Source: CAWDPQ01 sp963804245 (lineage in GTDB: Bacteria; Acidobacteriota; Vicinamibacteria; Vicinamibacterales; 2-12-FULL-66-21). From it: a stretch of 64,000 nt of DNA. Under the pieces are notes generated by a model. That model was not told the origin of the DNA and made no database searches. It was given only the letters and a program-made list of their open reading frames with translations. Each line of letters begins with the position of its first letter. Position 1 is the stretch's first letter. Positions 42,225-50,624 of this stretch are shown in pieces. The DNA lies in NCBI GenBank assembly GCA_963804245.1, contig CAWDPQ010000009.1, positions 248,001-312,000 on the forward strand, read 5' to 3'. The translations under genes were made by a program, and so were the position numbers.

Positions 42225-43583
42225 GTGAAGCCGCTCGCTGTCGTGCTGCTCGCCTCGGCTGCGCTGTTGGCGTCAGCCCGCCTCTCGGCCCACGAGATCC
42301 CCAGCGATGTCAGGATTCAGGTGTTTCTCCACCAGGACGATCAGCATCCGCGTCTCCTGGTGCGGGTGCCGGTCGCCTCCACGGTCAACGATATCGAGTG
42401 GCCGGCGAAGGGGCCGCTGCTCGATCTCGCCGCATTGCCAGACGCGACGCTCGAACAGGCGGCCCGCTGGATCGCGGGCCGCGTCGATCTGTTCGAGGAA
42501 GGTCGTCAGCTCGGGAGCCCACGTATCGCCGGCGCGCGGGTGTCGCTGCCGTCCGACACGTCATTCGATTCCTACGAACAGGGTGTCGCGCATGTGAGCG
42601 GGCCGCCGCTCGGCGCGGATGTCCAGCTCGCAACGAGTCAGGCGCTCGTGGATGTGATGCTCGACTATGCCACCGCGCACCCGCAGTCGCGCCTATCGAT
42701 CTCCACTCGCTTTGCAACGGCCGGTCTGCGATCGGTAACGGTTTTGCGTTTTCGGGCAGGCGGCGGTGCGGAACGCGCCTTTCAATTCCACGGCGACTCC
42801 GGCCTCGTCCGGCTCGACCCGCGCTGGTTCCAGGCCGCCTCACGGTTTGTCTTGCACGGTTTTCTCCACATCCTTGGCGGCGTCGATCACCTGCTGTTCC
42901 TGCTGTGCCTGGTGATTCCGTTCCGCCGTCTCGGTGCGCTCATCGTCATCGTCACGTCGTTCACGGTCGCGCATTCGGTGACGCTGATTGCCTCGGCGTA
43001 TGACATGGCGCCGTCGGCGCTGTGGTTTCCGCCGCTCGTCGAAACGCTGATCGCCGCGTCGATCGTCTACATGGCGCTCGAGAACATCGTGGCGCCAGCA
43101 TTGAATCGCCGCTGGGTGGTCACGTTTGGGTTCGGCCTCGTGCACGGCTTCGGGTTCTCGTTCGCTCTGCGCGACTCGCTGCAGTTGGCGGGCGATCACG
43201 TGCTGACGTCGCTGCTGTCGTTCAACGCCGGTGTGGAGGTGGGGCAACTACTCGTGCTGGTGCTGGCGATTCCGGCGCTCGATGCGCTGTTTCGTCATGG
43301 CGTGCCCGAGCGCATCGGCACGATCGTGCTCTCGGCGCTCGTCGCGCACACCGGCTGGCACTGGATGACCGAGCGTGGCGGGCGGCTGGCGCAATACCAG
43401 TTCGAATGGCCGGCGCTGGATGTGGTGTTTCTCGATCTGCTGTTGCGGTGGTCGATGCTGGCTGTTGGTCTGGCCGGCGTCGCGTGGTTGATTTTTGCTG
43501 TCTTCGCCAAGCGGGCCCCGCGATCCCTCGACGTCGCTCGGGGCGGCCCTGAGCTGGTCGAAGGGCCAAAGCCGGAAGCGTAG
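42225..43583 (+). CDS. HupE/UreJ-family membrane protein with N-terminal extracytoplasmic domain
   Basis: The 452-residue protein starts at GTG 42225. It has a signal peptide (MKPLAVVLLASAALLASARL), a soluble domain to about residue 200, and then the HupE/UreJ core. That core has HGFLHILGGVDHLLFLLCLV with several His residues, TVAHSVTLIASAYDM, VETLIAASIVYMALENIVAP, GLVHGFGFSFALRDSL and SFNAGVEVGQLLVLVLAIP. HupE/UreJ proteins are linked to nickel, cobalt or hydrogenase metal supply, and many homologues lack any such context, as here. The C-terminal tail LDVARGGPELVEGPKPEA is encoded by a dispersed palindromic repeat (43525-43567) and is probably not a family feature. Confidence 0.85.
   Translation: MKPLAVVLLASAALLASARLSAHEIPSDVRIQVFLHQDDQHPRLLVRVPVASTVNDIEWPAKGPLLDLAALPDATLEQAARWIAGRVDLFEEGRQLGSPRIAGARVSLPSDTSFDSYEQGVAHVSGPPLGADVQLATSQALVDVMLDYATAHPQSRLSISTRFATAGLRSVTVLRFRAGGGAERAFQFHGDSGLVRLDPRWFQAASRFVLHGFLHILGGVDHLLFLLCLVIPFRRLGALIVIVTSFTVAHSVTLIASAYDMAPSALWFPPLVETLIAASIVYMALENIVAPALNRRWVVTFGFGLVHGFGFSFALRDSLQLAGDHVLTSLLSFNAGVEVGQLLVLVLAIPALDALFRHGVPERIGTIVLSALVAHTGWHWMTERGGRLAQYQFEWPALDVVFLDLLLRWSMLAVGLAGVAWLIFAVFAKRAPRSLDVARGGPELVEGPKPEA
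43525..43567. repeat. Composite palindrome (CCCTCGAC.../GGCCCTGAGCTGGTCGAAGG) inside the HupE gene end
   Basis: Two adjacent parts are seen: CCCTCGACGTCGCTCGGGGC (43525-43544), and a unit with arms GGCCCT...AGGGCC around GAGCTGGTCGA (43545-43567). Sequences close to 'CCTGAGCNNGTCGAAGG' and 'CCCTCGACNTCGCTCGGGG' are common dispersed repeats in many bacterial genomes; that statement is from memory. Here the repeat is translated as the last 15 or so residues of HupE. Confidence 0.65.
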
Positions 43584-43642
43584 GCGCGGCTCCGTGGACC
43601 GCGATATCATCACGCCCAAGACTGTTTCCCGGAAGGAGCCTC

Positions 43643-44311
43643 ATGCGCCGACTCGTTTGCCGATCGATGTTGACCGGGTGCCTGCTCTCGATCCTGATAG
43701 CCGTGCCGAAGCCAATCGCCGCACAGACACCAGGCAAGCGCCCCCCCTTACCGGGCGAGCAATGGGTGCAGCTCTTCAACGGCAAAGACCTGACCAACTG
43801 GGTCGAGGTCGGGAAAGAAAAGTGGACGGTCGAGGACGGCGCGATTCACGGGCAAGGGGTGTCGAGCGCTTACGGATACCTGCGCACCGAGAAAAAATAC
43901 AAGGACTTCTGGTTGTCTCTCCGTTTCAAGTGCGAAGCCGATGGCAACAGCGGCGTTTACTTCCACACCGAGTTCAAGCCAGACACGGTCGATGTCAGCT
44001 CGGGGAAACAGTTCGAAATCGATCGCACGTTGAACCATCACACGGGAGGGTTGTATGGCGACGGCCGCGGCTGGTTTGCCTGGCCGTCACCTGAATACGA
44101 GCAGGTGATCCGTCCGACCGATTGGAACGACATGCTGCTGAAGGTCGAAGGCAATCACATGGTTGCCATCCTGAACGGCGTAACGGTCCTCGACTTCACC
44201 GATCCGACACCGAAGTCGTCCGACGGCTACATCGCCCTCCAGCTGCACTCCGGAGGTCTCGGCAACATGCGCTTCAAGGACATCGTCGTCCGCGATTTGT
44301 CGGTGCGCTAA
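43643..44311 (+). CDS. DUF1080 (3-keto-disaccharide hydrolase-type) secreted protein
   Basis: The 222-residue protein has a signal peptide (ending AVPKPIAAQ). The DUF1080 concanavalin-like jelly-roll shows WVQLFNGKDLTNWVEVGKEK, WTVEDGAIHGQG, FWLSLRFKCEADGNSGVYFH, MLLKVEGNHMVAILNGVTVL and IALQLHSGGLGNMRFKDIVV. Known members split 3-keto-disaccharides such as 3-ketotrehalose or 3-ketosucrose, and many are binding domains. The ATG has GGAAGGAG upstream at 43631-43638. A DUF1080 paralogue follows after 2 nt, so the two form an operon. The substrate is not predictable. Confidence 0.9.
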   Translation: MRRLVCRSMLTGCLLSILIAVPKPIAAQTPGKRPPLPGEQWVQLFNGKDLTNWVEVGKEKWTVEDGAIHGQGVSSAYGYLRTEKKYKDFWLSLRFKCEADGNSGVYFHTEFKPDTVDVSSGKQFEIDRTLNHHTGGLYGDGRGWFAWPSPEYEQVIRPTDWNDMLLKVEGNHMVAILNGVTVLDFTDPTPKSSDGYIALQLHSGGLGNMRFKDIVVRDLSVR

Positions 44312-44313
44312 CG

Positions 44314-45015
44314 ATGAGAACGACATTGCGCGTGATCTCGATCGCGGCGCTGCTCGCGCTCGCCGGGCTGCCGCACGCTCTGCAGGCACAGGACCAGGGC
44401 TTCACATCGCTCTTCAACGGTAAGGATCTGACCGGCTGGGTCTACGGGCAGCGTGAAGACGGCACGGAGAATCGCAACGGCAAGGGCTACCAGGTCGAGA
44501 AAGGTGTCCTCTTCACGACGAAGGAAGACGGCGGCAATCTCTTCACGAAGAAGGAGTACGCGAACTTCGTCCTGCGGTTCGACTTCAAGCTGACGGAGAA
44601 CGCCAACAACGGCATCGGTATCCGCGCCCCGCTCAAGGGTGACGCCGCGTACACCGGAATAGAGATTCAGGTGCTCGACGACAGCGGCTCACAATATGCC
44701 AGCTTACGCCCCGCGCAGTACCACGGCTCCATCTACCACATGTTTCCGGCCAAGCGCGGACACCAAAAGGCAGTGGGTGAGTGGAACGCCGAAGAGATCA
44801 CGGTCCAGGGACGGAAGATCACGGTGAAGCTCAATGGCGTCGTGATCACCGAGGGGAACCTGGACGAGGTGAAGGACGAAGCGCTGCTGAGCAGGCACCG
44901 AGATATGAACAAGCCTGAGGGATCGCGGGGCATCGCGAACACGAAAGGTCACATCGGTCTGCTTGGGCACGGTACGCGTGTGGAGTTCCGTAACATCAGG
45001 ATCAAGGAGCTGTAG
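44314..45015 (+). CDS. DUF1080 secreted protein, second of the pair
   Basis: ATG 44314 is 2 nt after the previous stop; the longer frame to 44122 is an artefact overlapping the first gene. The 233-residue product has a signal peptide (ending HALQAQ). DUF1080 text includes FTSLFNGKDLTGWVYGQRED, VEKGVLFTTKEDGGNLFTKK, FVLRFDFKLTENANNGIGIR, YTGIEIQVLDDSG and LRPAQYHGSIYHMFPAKRGH. QVLDD and GSIY are conserved in the 3-keto-glucoside hydrolase group, so enzymatic activity is plausible. It is only distantly similar to its neighbour. It converges with the carboxypeptidase-regulatory-like gene with a 5-nt gap. Confidence 0.9.
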   Translation: MRTTLRVISIAALLALAGLPHALQAQDQGFTSLFNGKDLTGWVYGQREDGTENRNGKGYQVEKGVLFTTKEDGGNLFTKKEYANFVLRFDFKLTENANNGIGIRAPLKGDAAYTGIEIQVLDDSGSQYASLRPAQYHGSIYHMFPAKRGHQKAVGEWNAEEITVQGRKITVKLNGVVITEGNLDEVKDEALLSRHRDMNKPEGSRGIANTKGHIGLLGHGTRVEFRNIRIKEL

Positions 45016-45020
45016 CCAGA

Positions 45021-46655
45021 TCAGCGCGCGGTTCTCACTACCCGCAGGTCCAACGTACGCTCTTCATCTTCGCGGAGCGCAATCCGTTCGGCTTCCGGTG
45101 CGAGACGGGCCAGCCGCTCGCGGTCGATCAGGTTGGGCGGAAGCGTCGAAGGATCGAATGCGACGACGAGATAATCCCCGGCACGCTGCGGTCCGAGCTT
45201 GAACGTCCCACCTGCCGAGACGTTGACGCCAAGCACCTGGCGCTCGTTCCAGAGCTCCGGGTTCGCGGGGAACAGGATGACTCGCGACCCACGTACCGGC
45301 TCGCCTCGTTCGTCGACCACGCGGCCGGACACGACGCCGCCATGGTTGCTCAGGACGACCTCGAGGAGGGAAGGATCGCGGCTGCCCTTGAACTCGGTTG
45401 GCGTGGTGGTGATGTCCTTGCCTTCGTATTGGATTGACTTCACGTACCAGCCGCGCGGAATGTTGAACACTTCGAGCTTGCGCGTCCCAAACATGCGATC
45501 CAGATAAAACACGCCATCCTCACCGACTGAAGCGCCGCGCGAACCACCCATGCCCGGCAGCTGACGGCCGACAAGGCGGGCATCGACGAGCATCGGGCCA
45601 TAGCCAGGATCGCGCGACAGCTTCGGCATGGGCTGTTCCAGCGTGACCCGGCCGGCGACGACGACCGCCTTGGTCATGGTCAAGACGATGTCGGTCACAT
45701 CCGAGGAGTCGACGTGCACGGGCACGAAGGCTTCTTCGCGCTCCCGCCGCTGTTCGGGCCGCTCCGTTCCGCCGATTGACGCTTCGATGGCGTAATCGCC
45801 GGGCGCAACGTTGGCGACGGCAAACTGGCCGTTCTTTAGCTGTACGCTCGTCCCGGATGAACCGTTGCGCTCGAACCTGTTGAAGGTAACCATGCCGTCT
45901 GAGACGGTCGCGCCGGAGCTGTCGAGGACGGTCCCGCTGATCGTGAACGTGCGGCCGCGCCGCATACGAATTTCGAGATCTTCGATGTCCGACTTCTCGA
46001 GACGTATCGGTTCCGCTTCTGCCGAGGTTGCAGCGGAGGGATAGCAGGTTCGCAGCAGACGCTCACGCCGCCCGGGGCCGCTGTTGGCAACGAACGAGCC
46101 CGTGCCTGGTTCGGCGCAGGCGATGTAGCGGCCGGGCGGAAGTTTGAAGATACGCAGTCTTCCTCGGTCATCGGTCAGCCGCCGCCCTCCCGGGTTGAAG
46201 TCGTACCCACTGTTTGCGGAAGTGACGCTGATTCGTACGCCGGCGAGCGGTTCTCCCTCGTCATCGACCACTCGCACCGTAATCGCTCGCCCACGCTCGA
46301 GCGCGACATTGACGTCGGAGCGTACATCGCCAGACTTGAGGAGCAGTGGACGCGGTGCAAGCGGAGCGCCGACATGGCTTACGCGGAACTCGCCAGCTTC
46401 GACGTGCCCCAGGTACTGCCCGGGGGCAAGATTGGTGAATTGATACAGACCTTCCTCGTCCGCCCGCGTCGTCAGCGGAGTCTTTCCGCCGATCGTGCTG
46501 AGCCTGACGACGGCGCCCGCGACGGGTAGGCCGGTTTCCTTGTCGGTGATGCGGCCGCGGACTTCACACGTGTCACGCGACGGCTGAGTGCCTGAGACAG
46601 GCGGTGCGATTTGCAGCAGCACGATAATCAACCGGAGAGACAGCCGTGTCATCAC
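45021..46655 (-). CDS. Secreted multi-domain carboxypeptidase-regulatory-like protein
   Basis: The 544-residue protein has a leader (MMTRLSLRLIIVLLQIAPPV) and at least four Ig-like carboxypeptidase-regulatory repeats: CEVRGRITDKETGLPVAGAV, AITVRVVDDEGEPLAGVRIS, FTISGTVLDSSGATVSDGMV and GGVVSGRVVDERGEPVRGSR. Short 'Q(F/Y)xxxxLxPGxY' turns end each repeat (YQFTNLAPGQYLGHVEAG; GDYAIEASIGG). There is no catalytic domain. It is probably a cell-surface or periplasmic binding or structural protein. Its start overlaps the stop of the upstream paralogue by 4 nt, so they are translationally coupled. The Acidobacteriota hold many such proteins. Confidence 0.85.
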   Translation of the reverse strand: MMTRLSLRLIIVLLQIAPPVSGTQPSRDTCEVRGRITDKETGLPVAGAVVRLSTIGGKTPLTTRADEEGLYQFTNLAPGQYLGHVEAGEFRVSHVGAPLAPRPLLLKSGDVRSDVNVALERGRAITVRVVDDEGEPLAGVRISVTSANSGYDFNPGGRRLTDDRGRLRIFKLPPGRYIACAEPGTGSFVANSGPGRRERLLRTCYPSAATSAEAEPIRLEKSDIEDLEIRMRRGRTFTISGTVLDSSGATVSDGMVTFNRFERNGSSGTSVQLKNGQFAVANVAPGDYAIEASIGGTERPEQRREREEAFVPVHVDSSDVTDIVLTMTKAVVVAGRVTLEQPMPKLSRDPGYGPMLVDARLVGRQLPGMGGSRGASVGEDGVFYLDRMFGTRKLEVFNIPRGWYVKSIQYEGKDITTTPTEFKGSRDPSLLEVVLSNHGGVVSGRVVDERGEPVRGSRVILFPANPELWNERQVLGVNVSAGGTFKLGPQRAGDYLVVAFDPSTLPPNLIDRERLARLAPEAERIALREDEERTLDLRVVRTAR

Positions 46656-48310
46656 TGGCCTGCCGCCGGGAGCTTGGTCAGATGCAGCTCCAGGATTGGG
46701 TTGTCACCTTCCGCAAGCGTCACCCGGCGTGCCACCGAGGCGAGGCTCTCGACGCGCGCGGGATTGTGGAGCAGCACGCGATAGTCGTCCATTGAGAGTG
46801 CGGCCACCAGATACTCGCCAGGCAAGCGCGGTCCAAGACTCGAGACGCCATCCCGCGAGGGCACAGCTTGAACGCTCCACGCCGTGCCTTTCCAACGGTT
46901 CGGATCCGCTGGAAGAATCGCAATGTGATAGGACCCAATGGGTACATCCTGGCCGTCGGTCACTCGAACGCTGGGCCGCGCGACGCGATTGGTGAGCACG
47001 ATCTCCAGTCGCGCGCGAGGATTCGCTGCGGCGAAATCAGTCGGCAGATCGACGATGTCCCGGTCCTCGTATCGAACGTGTTTTGCCACCCAGCCCTCGG
47101 GCAAGTTCTCGACCCCGACAACGAGCGGAAAGTGAAACAGCTCGTTCAACGCGAACTCGAGCTTGTCGTTGACGGCGGAGAAGGGAAACTGTGACAAGGG
47201 AAGTGGGCCACGCCCCAGCAGCTGCGGTGGCCGTGTTCGCACCACCATTCTCAACCGGTCCGGACGCGAGAGCTCGCCCTCGAGCACCACTCTTCCCCCG
47301 ACCGTCCTGCCTTTCGACAGCTGCACATCGATGCTCGACAAGTCGGCGCCCTCGACAACGATGAAAACGTAGCCGAACTCGCGCTCGCGCGCCGGCGGGT
47401 GCAGGTCAGACGGATTGGCCGGCCCACCAATCGTCGCGTGCAGCAGGTAGCGGCCGGGCGGCAATCCTTCCAAAGTGAAACGACCGTTCGAGGTTCTGCT
47501 ATGTGCCGACACCTCCCGGTCATCGCGAACGGCGGCCACGAATGCGTCGTTCAGGAGAGCTCCAGCGGCGTCGACGGCCGAGCCGGACACTGAATAGGTG
47601 ACACTCCGCTGCACACGGATATCGATGCCTGCGGCGTCCTCCGTTCCGAGCTGGACATCTGCGGCCCCGGATTCCGACGTCGATGCAAGGTGACACGTCC
47701 TGACGAAGCGGGACGTGGCGGGAGCCGATTCGAAAGGACCGCTGCGCGGTGCGGCACACACCCGGTAGCGACCGGGCACCAGGCCCCACAGCCGGAATAC
47801 CCCACGATCGTCCGAGAAGGCGGGAGTCGCCGCAGCGGGCGTACCGTCGGCTCGCGCGGCCCGAACCTCAACTTCGGCCATCGGCTCTTCTCGATGATCG
47901 AGCACGCGGCCTTCGATCGCCAGCGCGCGCGTGAGCGCGATATTCACGTCCGGCCGGACCTCACCCGGCTTCAGTTCGATGGTCGATCGCGGCATTCCCG
48001 AAGACACGTCCATCGGGCCCGGCTGACCGAACGCCTGACGCAGATGCGTAGCCCGATATTCTCCTGGTCCGGCAAAGAGCGTGTACTCGCCTGGCTCTAC
48101 ACCGGTGATCTCGTAGCGTCCTCGCGCATCGGCCACGACCTCGCGCGATCGTTCCTGCGAGCTGGCGGTCCAGAGTGTGACAAGTGCTCCGGGCATAGGG
48201 CGTCCTGAACCTTGTTCACTAATGAGTCCGGAAATTGCGGCCGAAACAGCTTGTGTCGGCACCGGATCGCGGGGCGGAGCGGCCGGCGGTGTTTGCCCGA
48301 CGCCAATCAC
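46652..48310 (-). CDS. Secreted multi-domain carboxypeptidase-regulatory-like protein (start codon region damaged)
   Basis: The 552-residue frame from GTG 48310 is a paralogue of the downstream gene, with repeats AAISGLISEQGSGRPMPGAL, LAIEGRVLDHREEPMAEVEV, YSVSGSAVDAAGALLNDAFV and KGRTVGGRVVLEGELSRPDR. In-frame codons upstream of that GTG encode NVLAALLLVIGVGQ, a good signal-peptide core, but there is no ATG before an in-frame TGA. ATGs at 48333 and 48341 are in the other frames. A one-base indel between 48320 and 48340 would restore a normal leader. The conserved text is otherwise intact. It is coupled to the next gene by a 4-nt overlap. Confidence 0.8.
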   Translation of the reverse strand: MIGVGQTPPAAPPRDPVPTQAVSAAISGLISEQGSGRPMPGALVTLWTASSQERSREVVADARGRYEITGVEPGEYTLFAGPGEYRATHLRQAFGQPGPMDVSSGMPRSTIELKPGEVRPDVNIALTRALAIEGRVLDHREEPMAEVEVRAARADGTPAAATPAFSDDRGVFRLWGLVPGRYRVCAAPRSGPFESAPATSRFVRTCHLASTSESGAADVQLGTEDAAGIDIRVQRSVTYSVSGSAVDAAGALLNDAFVAAVRDDREVSAHSRTSNGRFTLEGLPPGRYLLHATIGGPANPSDLHPPAREREFGYVFIVVEGADLSSIDVQLSKGRTVGGRVVLEGELSRPDRLRMVVRTRPPQLLGRGPLPLSQFPFSAVNDKLEFALNELFHFPLVVGVENLPEGWVAKHVRYEDRDIVDLPTDFAAANPRARLEIVLTNRVARPSVRVTDGQDVPIGSYHIAILPADPNRWKGTAWSVQAVPSRDGVSSLGPRLPGEYLVAALSMDDYRVLLHNPARVESLASVARRVTLAEGDNPILELHLTKLPAAGQ

Positions 48311-48342
48311 CAGCAGCAGCGCGGCAAGGACATTCGATCATT

Positions 48343-48828
48343 GTGACGACCAGTGTGACGAACCGCGACGCAATATGGCCGTTGACCGAAAGACGCAAAA
48401 CTCGAACGAACGATGACACAGGAAATGCGACGACCCCCGGTGCCGTCTGGCGCGCAGTCGCCTGGGTGACTCTGCTCCTGGCGGTGGTCGTCGCGGCGTC
48501 CATCCTCTCATACCCGAAGAACAGCGGGCAGGGCGGCCTGCTCGCGGCGGCCGGCGGTCGTCATCGGCTTCTGTTCGTGTTCCTTTGCTGCGCGTCGGGC
48601 ATCGCGTGCGGGATTTTCGGCGCTCACGCCGCATCCGATGCCGGCGACCGTCGCTTCCTCATGATTCTGCCCGTATACGCTAACGCGCTACTGCTGCTCG
48701 GGATGCTCGCGTTGATAGGCCGGCGGGTATTTGACGCGCGGCTTCTAGCCGCGCGCCTCCGAGCTGAAACGATCCGCACGGTTGTCGCGATTTGTCCCAG
48801 GTGCCGCTGCGTGTGCTCGGCCGCGTGA
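48343..48828 (+). CDS. Possible small membrane protein (uncertain gene)
   Basis: The frame open across this stretch encodes two clear hydrophobic helices: VWRAVAWVTLLLAVVVAASI, and the stretch ILPVYANALLLLGMLALIG, with FVFLCCASGIACGIF between them. That is consistent with a small membrane protein of about 120-160 residues. GTG 48343 and GTG 48355 are the best starts; neither has a good ribosome-binding site. The last 35 codons fall in the REP-like hairpin and antisense to the DinB gene, so the genuine end is probably near 48730. It could be chance hydrophobicity. Confidence is low. Confidence 0.35.
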   Translation: MTTSVTNRDAIWPLTERRKTRTNDDTGNATTPGAVWRAVAWVTLLLAVVVAASILSYPKNSGQGGLLAAAGGRHRLLFVFLCCASGIACGIFGAHAASDAGDRRFLMILPVYANALLLLGMLALIGRRVFDARLLAARLRAETIRTVVAICPRCRCVCSAA

Positions 48829-49271
48829 AACAACAGACCCAATACCGTCGACGGTAATTGCGCGCGCCCGACGCCGCGGGCGTCGAGCAGCGCGGATTCG
48901 TCGGTGCGTTTGAGCTGTTCCAACGCGCGCTCGACCATCTCCTCGAATGCGGCGACCAGCCTGACCGCGACTTGCGGCGCGAGATCCGGCTGCGTTTCTG
49001 CTGCCAGGAATGCCCGCTGCGCCGCAGACAGCTGTTCGCCGCGGGCATAGGTGAACAGCCGATCGAGACTGCCGGTTGCGTGCCGCACGTGAAAGCCAAC
49101 CGACGCGCCTCCGGCCGGTGTCGCCCAGATCTGTGCCGACGTCAGATCGGAAATCTTCGAGACCAGCTCCTCGCGGCATTGCTGCAGACTGTGCGCAACC
49201 GGTTGCAGCAGTGCCGGAATACCGGAAATGGGCCCGCGGAGCCAGACTTCAGGAAGAGGCGTGTTGACCAT
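48624..49271 (-). CDS. DinB-family protein
   Basis: ATG 49271 gives a 215-residue four-helix bundle of the DinB/DUF664 type; the frame continues upstream to 50822 but those residues are antisense to or overlap the next gene. Key text is SLQQCREELVSKISDLTSAQ, GGASVGFHVRHATGSLDRLF (first His ligand), VLGLLFHAAEHTQRHLGQIA (two His ligands). Metal-binding DinB proteins include thiol S-transferases; the role here is unknown. The conserved part ends near 48770. The last 48 residues, starting SARRRAARSRASN, run through a GGAG-headed REP hairpin and look like an extension caused by that insertion. Confidence 0.85.
   Translation of the reverse strand: MVNTPLPEVWLRGPISGIPALLQPVAHSLQQCREELVSKISDLTSAQIWATPAGGASVGFHVRHATGSLDRLFTYARGEQLSAAQRAFLAAETQPDLAPQVAVRLVAAFEEMVERALEQLKRTDESALLDARGVGRAQLPSTVLGLLFHAAEHTQRHLGQIATTVRIVSARRRAARSRASNTRRPINASIPSSSSALAYTGRIMRKRRSPASDAA
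48732..48760 (-). repeat. REP-like hairpin with GGAG head
   Basis: On the - strand GGAG (48760-48757) is followed by GCGCGCGGCTAGAAGCCGCG and then CGTCAA, a stem with a short TAGA-type loop. GTAG and GGAG are the two reported REP head tetranucleotides. It lies inside the 3' end of the DinB frame. Confidence 0.65.
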
Positions 49272-49290
49272 CCGATGATTATGGACCGAT

Positions 49291-49363
49291 GGCGGTCGAT
49301 CTCGTTTCTTGCACGTGAGTCCTCTGCTGTGTGCACACGTGCAAGAAACAAGATCTGACCCCC
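49291..49363. repeat. GGGGTCAGATC palindrome, copy 2 (left arm degenerate)
   Basis: The right arm (49337-49363) reads CACGTGCAAGAAACAAGATC then TGACCCC. The left arm (49291-49317) is GGCGGTCGATCTCGTTTCTT then GCACGTG, so it differs by a few substitutions and small indels. The palindrome ends 3 nt from the acyltransferase stop and begins 19 nt upstream of the DinB start. Confidence 0.8.
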
Positions 49364-49366
49364 AAC

Positions 49367-50542
49367 TCACAGATAACTCAGCCACCACCTGCGCGACTCG
49401 CTCTTGACGCGCGCGAACCACCGGCACGCGACGTAGAGAATGCCGACGGCCACGCCGGTCACGAGATACAGCAGCCACAAGCTCCACGTATAGCCGGGCG
49501 GGGGCGGTCCATTGCCCATTGGATGGTTGGCGAAAAGCCATGGCGACACGGTGCCGCTCCGTAGCAGCGAGACCACGATGGCGAGCACGTGGATCAGAGG
49601 GATGTGGAGCAGGTAATAGAACATCGGCACCCGGCCGAATACTTCCAGGGCCCGCGCGATGCCGGTCGACGGTCGCTCGAGGAATGGCAGAAGCAGGATC
49701 GCCGGTCCGAGCGTCATCAGAAGGAAGAGCAGGGACGCCGGATACTTGGACGTGTTCACGAATGAAAACACCGTCTGCAGTGCCGACGGCGCCGGCTGCC
49801 AGTGCCGCGGATCTCCGTAGACGTTGAACGCTCTCAGGATCACGAAGAGCAGCACCGCGATTGTGCCGAGTTGCAGGCAGATGCGCCGGCGGCGCGCCGC
49901 ATCGACGGTGAAGATCGTGCCGAACGCGTAACCGGCCGCCATGACGCCGATCCATGGGATGAGTGAATACAGGACCACGAGCGGTCCGGCGCCTTCCACT
50001 TCGAAGGCAAAGTAGCCCAGGCCCCACAGCCAGCCGAAACGGCTGGCGCGAATAGCCTCCAGGTGCGGACGGGCGAGGAAGTCCATCACGTTGTGACCGG
50101 CGATCAACGCGACGCCGAAGGTGCCGATGGCGCGGATCGGGAGAAACACGAGCCCGGCGAGCACGACCATCGACCAGCCGATCACCCAGATCACGCCGGC
50201 CAGCAGGTAGTTGGCGTAGTCGAGATTGAATGTCCAGCACAATCGGATTACGGTGAGCTCGAGCAGCACCAGCCACAGCCCGCGTGTGAGGAGAAACCGG
50301 GACAGCGCTCGACGATCCTGGAGCTTGCGGCCGTGGAGGAAGGCTGACGTGCCGGCGAGGAAGACGAAGACCGGCGCGACGAAGTGCGTAATCCATCGCG
50401 TGGCGAAAATGCCCAACGTCGGACCCCCGGCGGGAAGTCCCGAGAACACGCGGACGTGATCGATCGCCATCAGCACGACGACGATCCCGCGCAGGACGTC
50501 GACGGAGGCAATGCGTGTCCGCGCCTGACGCCCGTCCGGCAT
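49367..50542 (-). CDS. DUF1624-type membrane acyltransferase (heparan-alpha-glucosaminide N-acetyltransferase domain)
   Basis: ATG 50542 is chosen; the frame continues to 50947 only through the palindrome. The 391-residue product has about ten helices. The start ARTRIASVDVLRGIVVVLMA then IDHVRVFSG carries the family's R-x-S-x-D-x-L-R-G and D-H motif. FVAPVFVFLAGTSAFLHGRK (PVFVFLAGTS) is also conserved. FGRVPMFYYLLHIPLIHVLA (YYLLHIPLIH) closes the core. Family members move acetyl or acyl groups across the membrane to sugars. A -10-like TATACT lies at 50553-50548 on the - strand, giving a likely promoter. The gene is bracketed by GGGGTCAGATC palindromes at both ends. Confidence 0.85.
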   Translation of the reverse strand: MPDGRQARTRIASVDVLRGIVVVLMAIDHVRVFSGLPAGGPTLGIFATRWITHFVAPVFVFLAGTSAFLHGRKLQDRRALSRFLLTRGLWLVLLELTVIRLCWTFNLDYANYLLAGVIWVIGWSMVVLAGLVFLPIRAIGTFGVALIAGHNVMDFLARPHLEAIRASRFGWLWGLGYFAFEVEGAGPLVVLYSLIPWIGVMAAGYAFGTIFTVDAARRRRICLQLGTIAVLLFVILRAFNVYGDPRHWQPAPSALQTVFSFVNTSKYPASLLFLLMTLGPAILLLPFLERPSTGIARALEVFGRVPMFYYLLHIPLIHVLAIVVSLLRSGTVSPWLFANHPMGNGPPPPGYTWSLWLLYLVTGVAVGILYVACRWFARVKSESRRWWLSYL

Positions 50543-50557
50543 GCGCAGAGTATAGTC

Positions 50558-50617
50558 GGGGGTCAGATCTTGTTTCTTGCACGTGTGTCCACGTGCAAGA
50601 AACAAGATCTGACCCCC
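50558..50617. repeat. Perfect 28-bp GGGGTCAGATC palindrome, copy 3
   Basis: The left arm 50558-50585 is exactly complementary to the right arm 50590-50617, with a 4-nt TGTC loop. It lies between divergent genes, 15 nt from the acyltransferase start (50542) and 7 nt from the methyltransferase start (50625). A T-rich/A-rich arm this close to both starts would place a stable hairpin in the leaders. Confidence 0.9.
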
Positions 50618-50624
50618 ACTGGAA

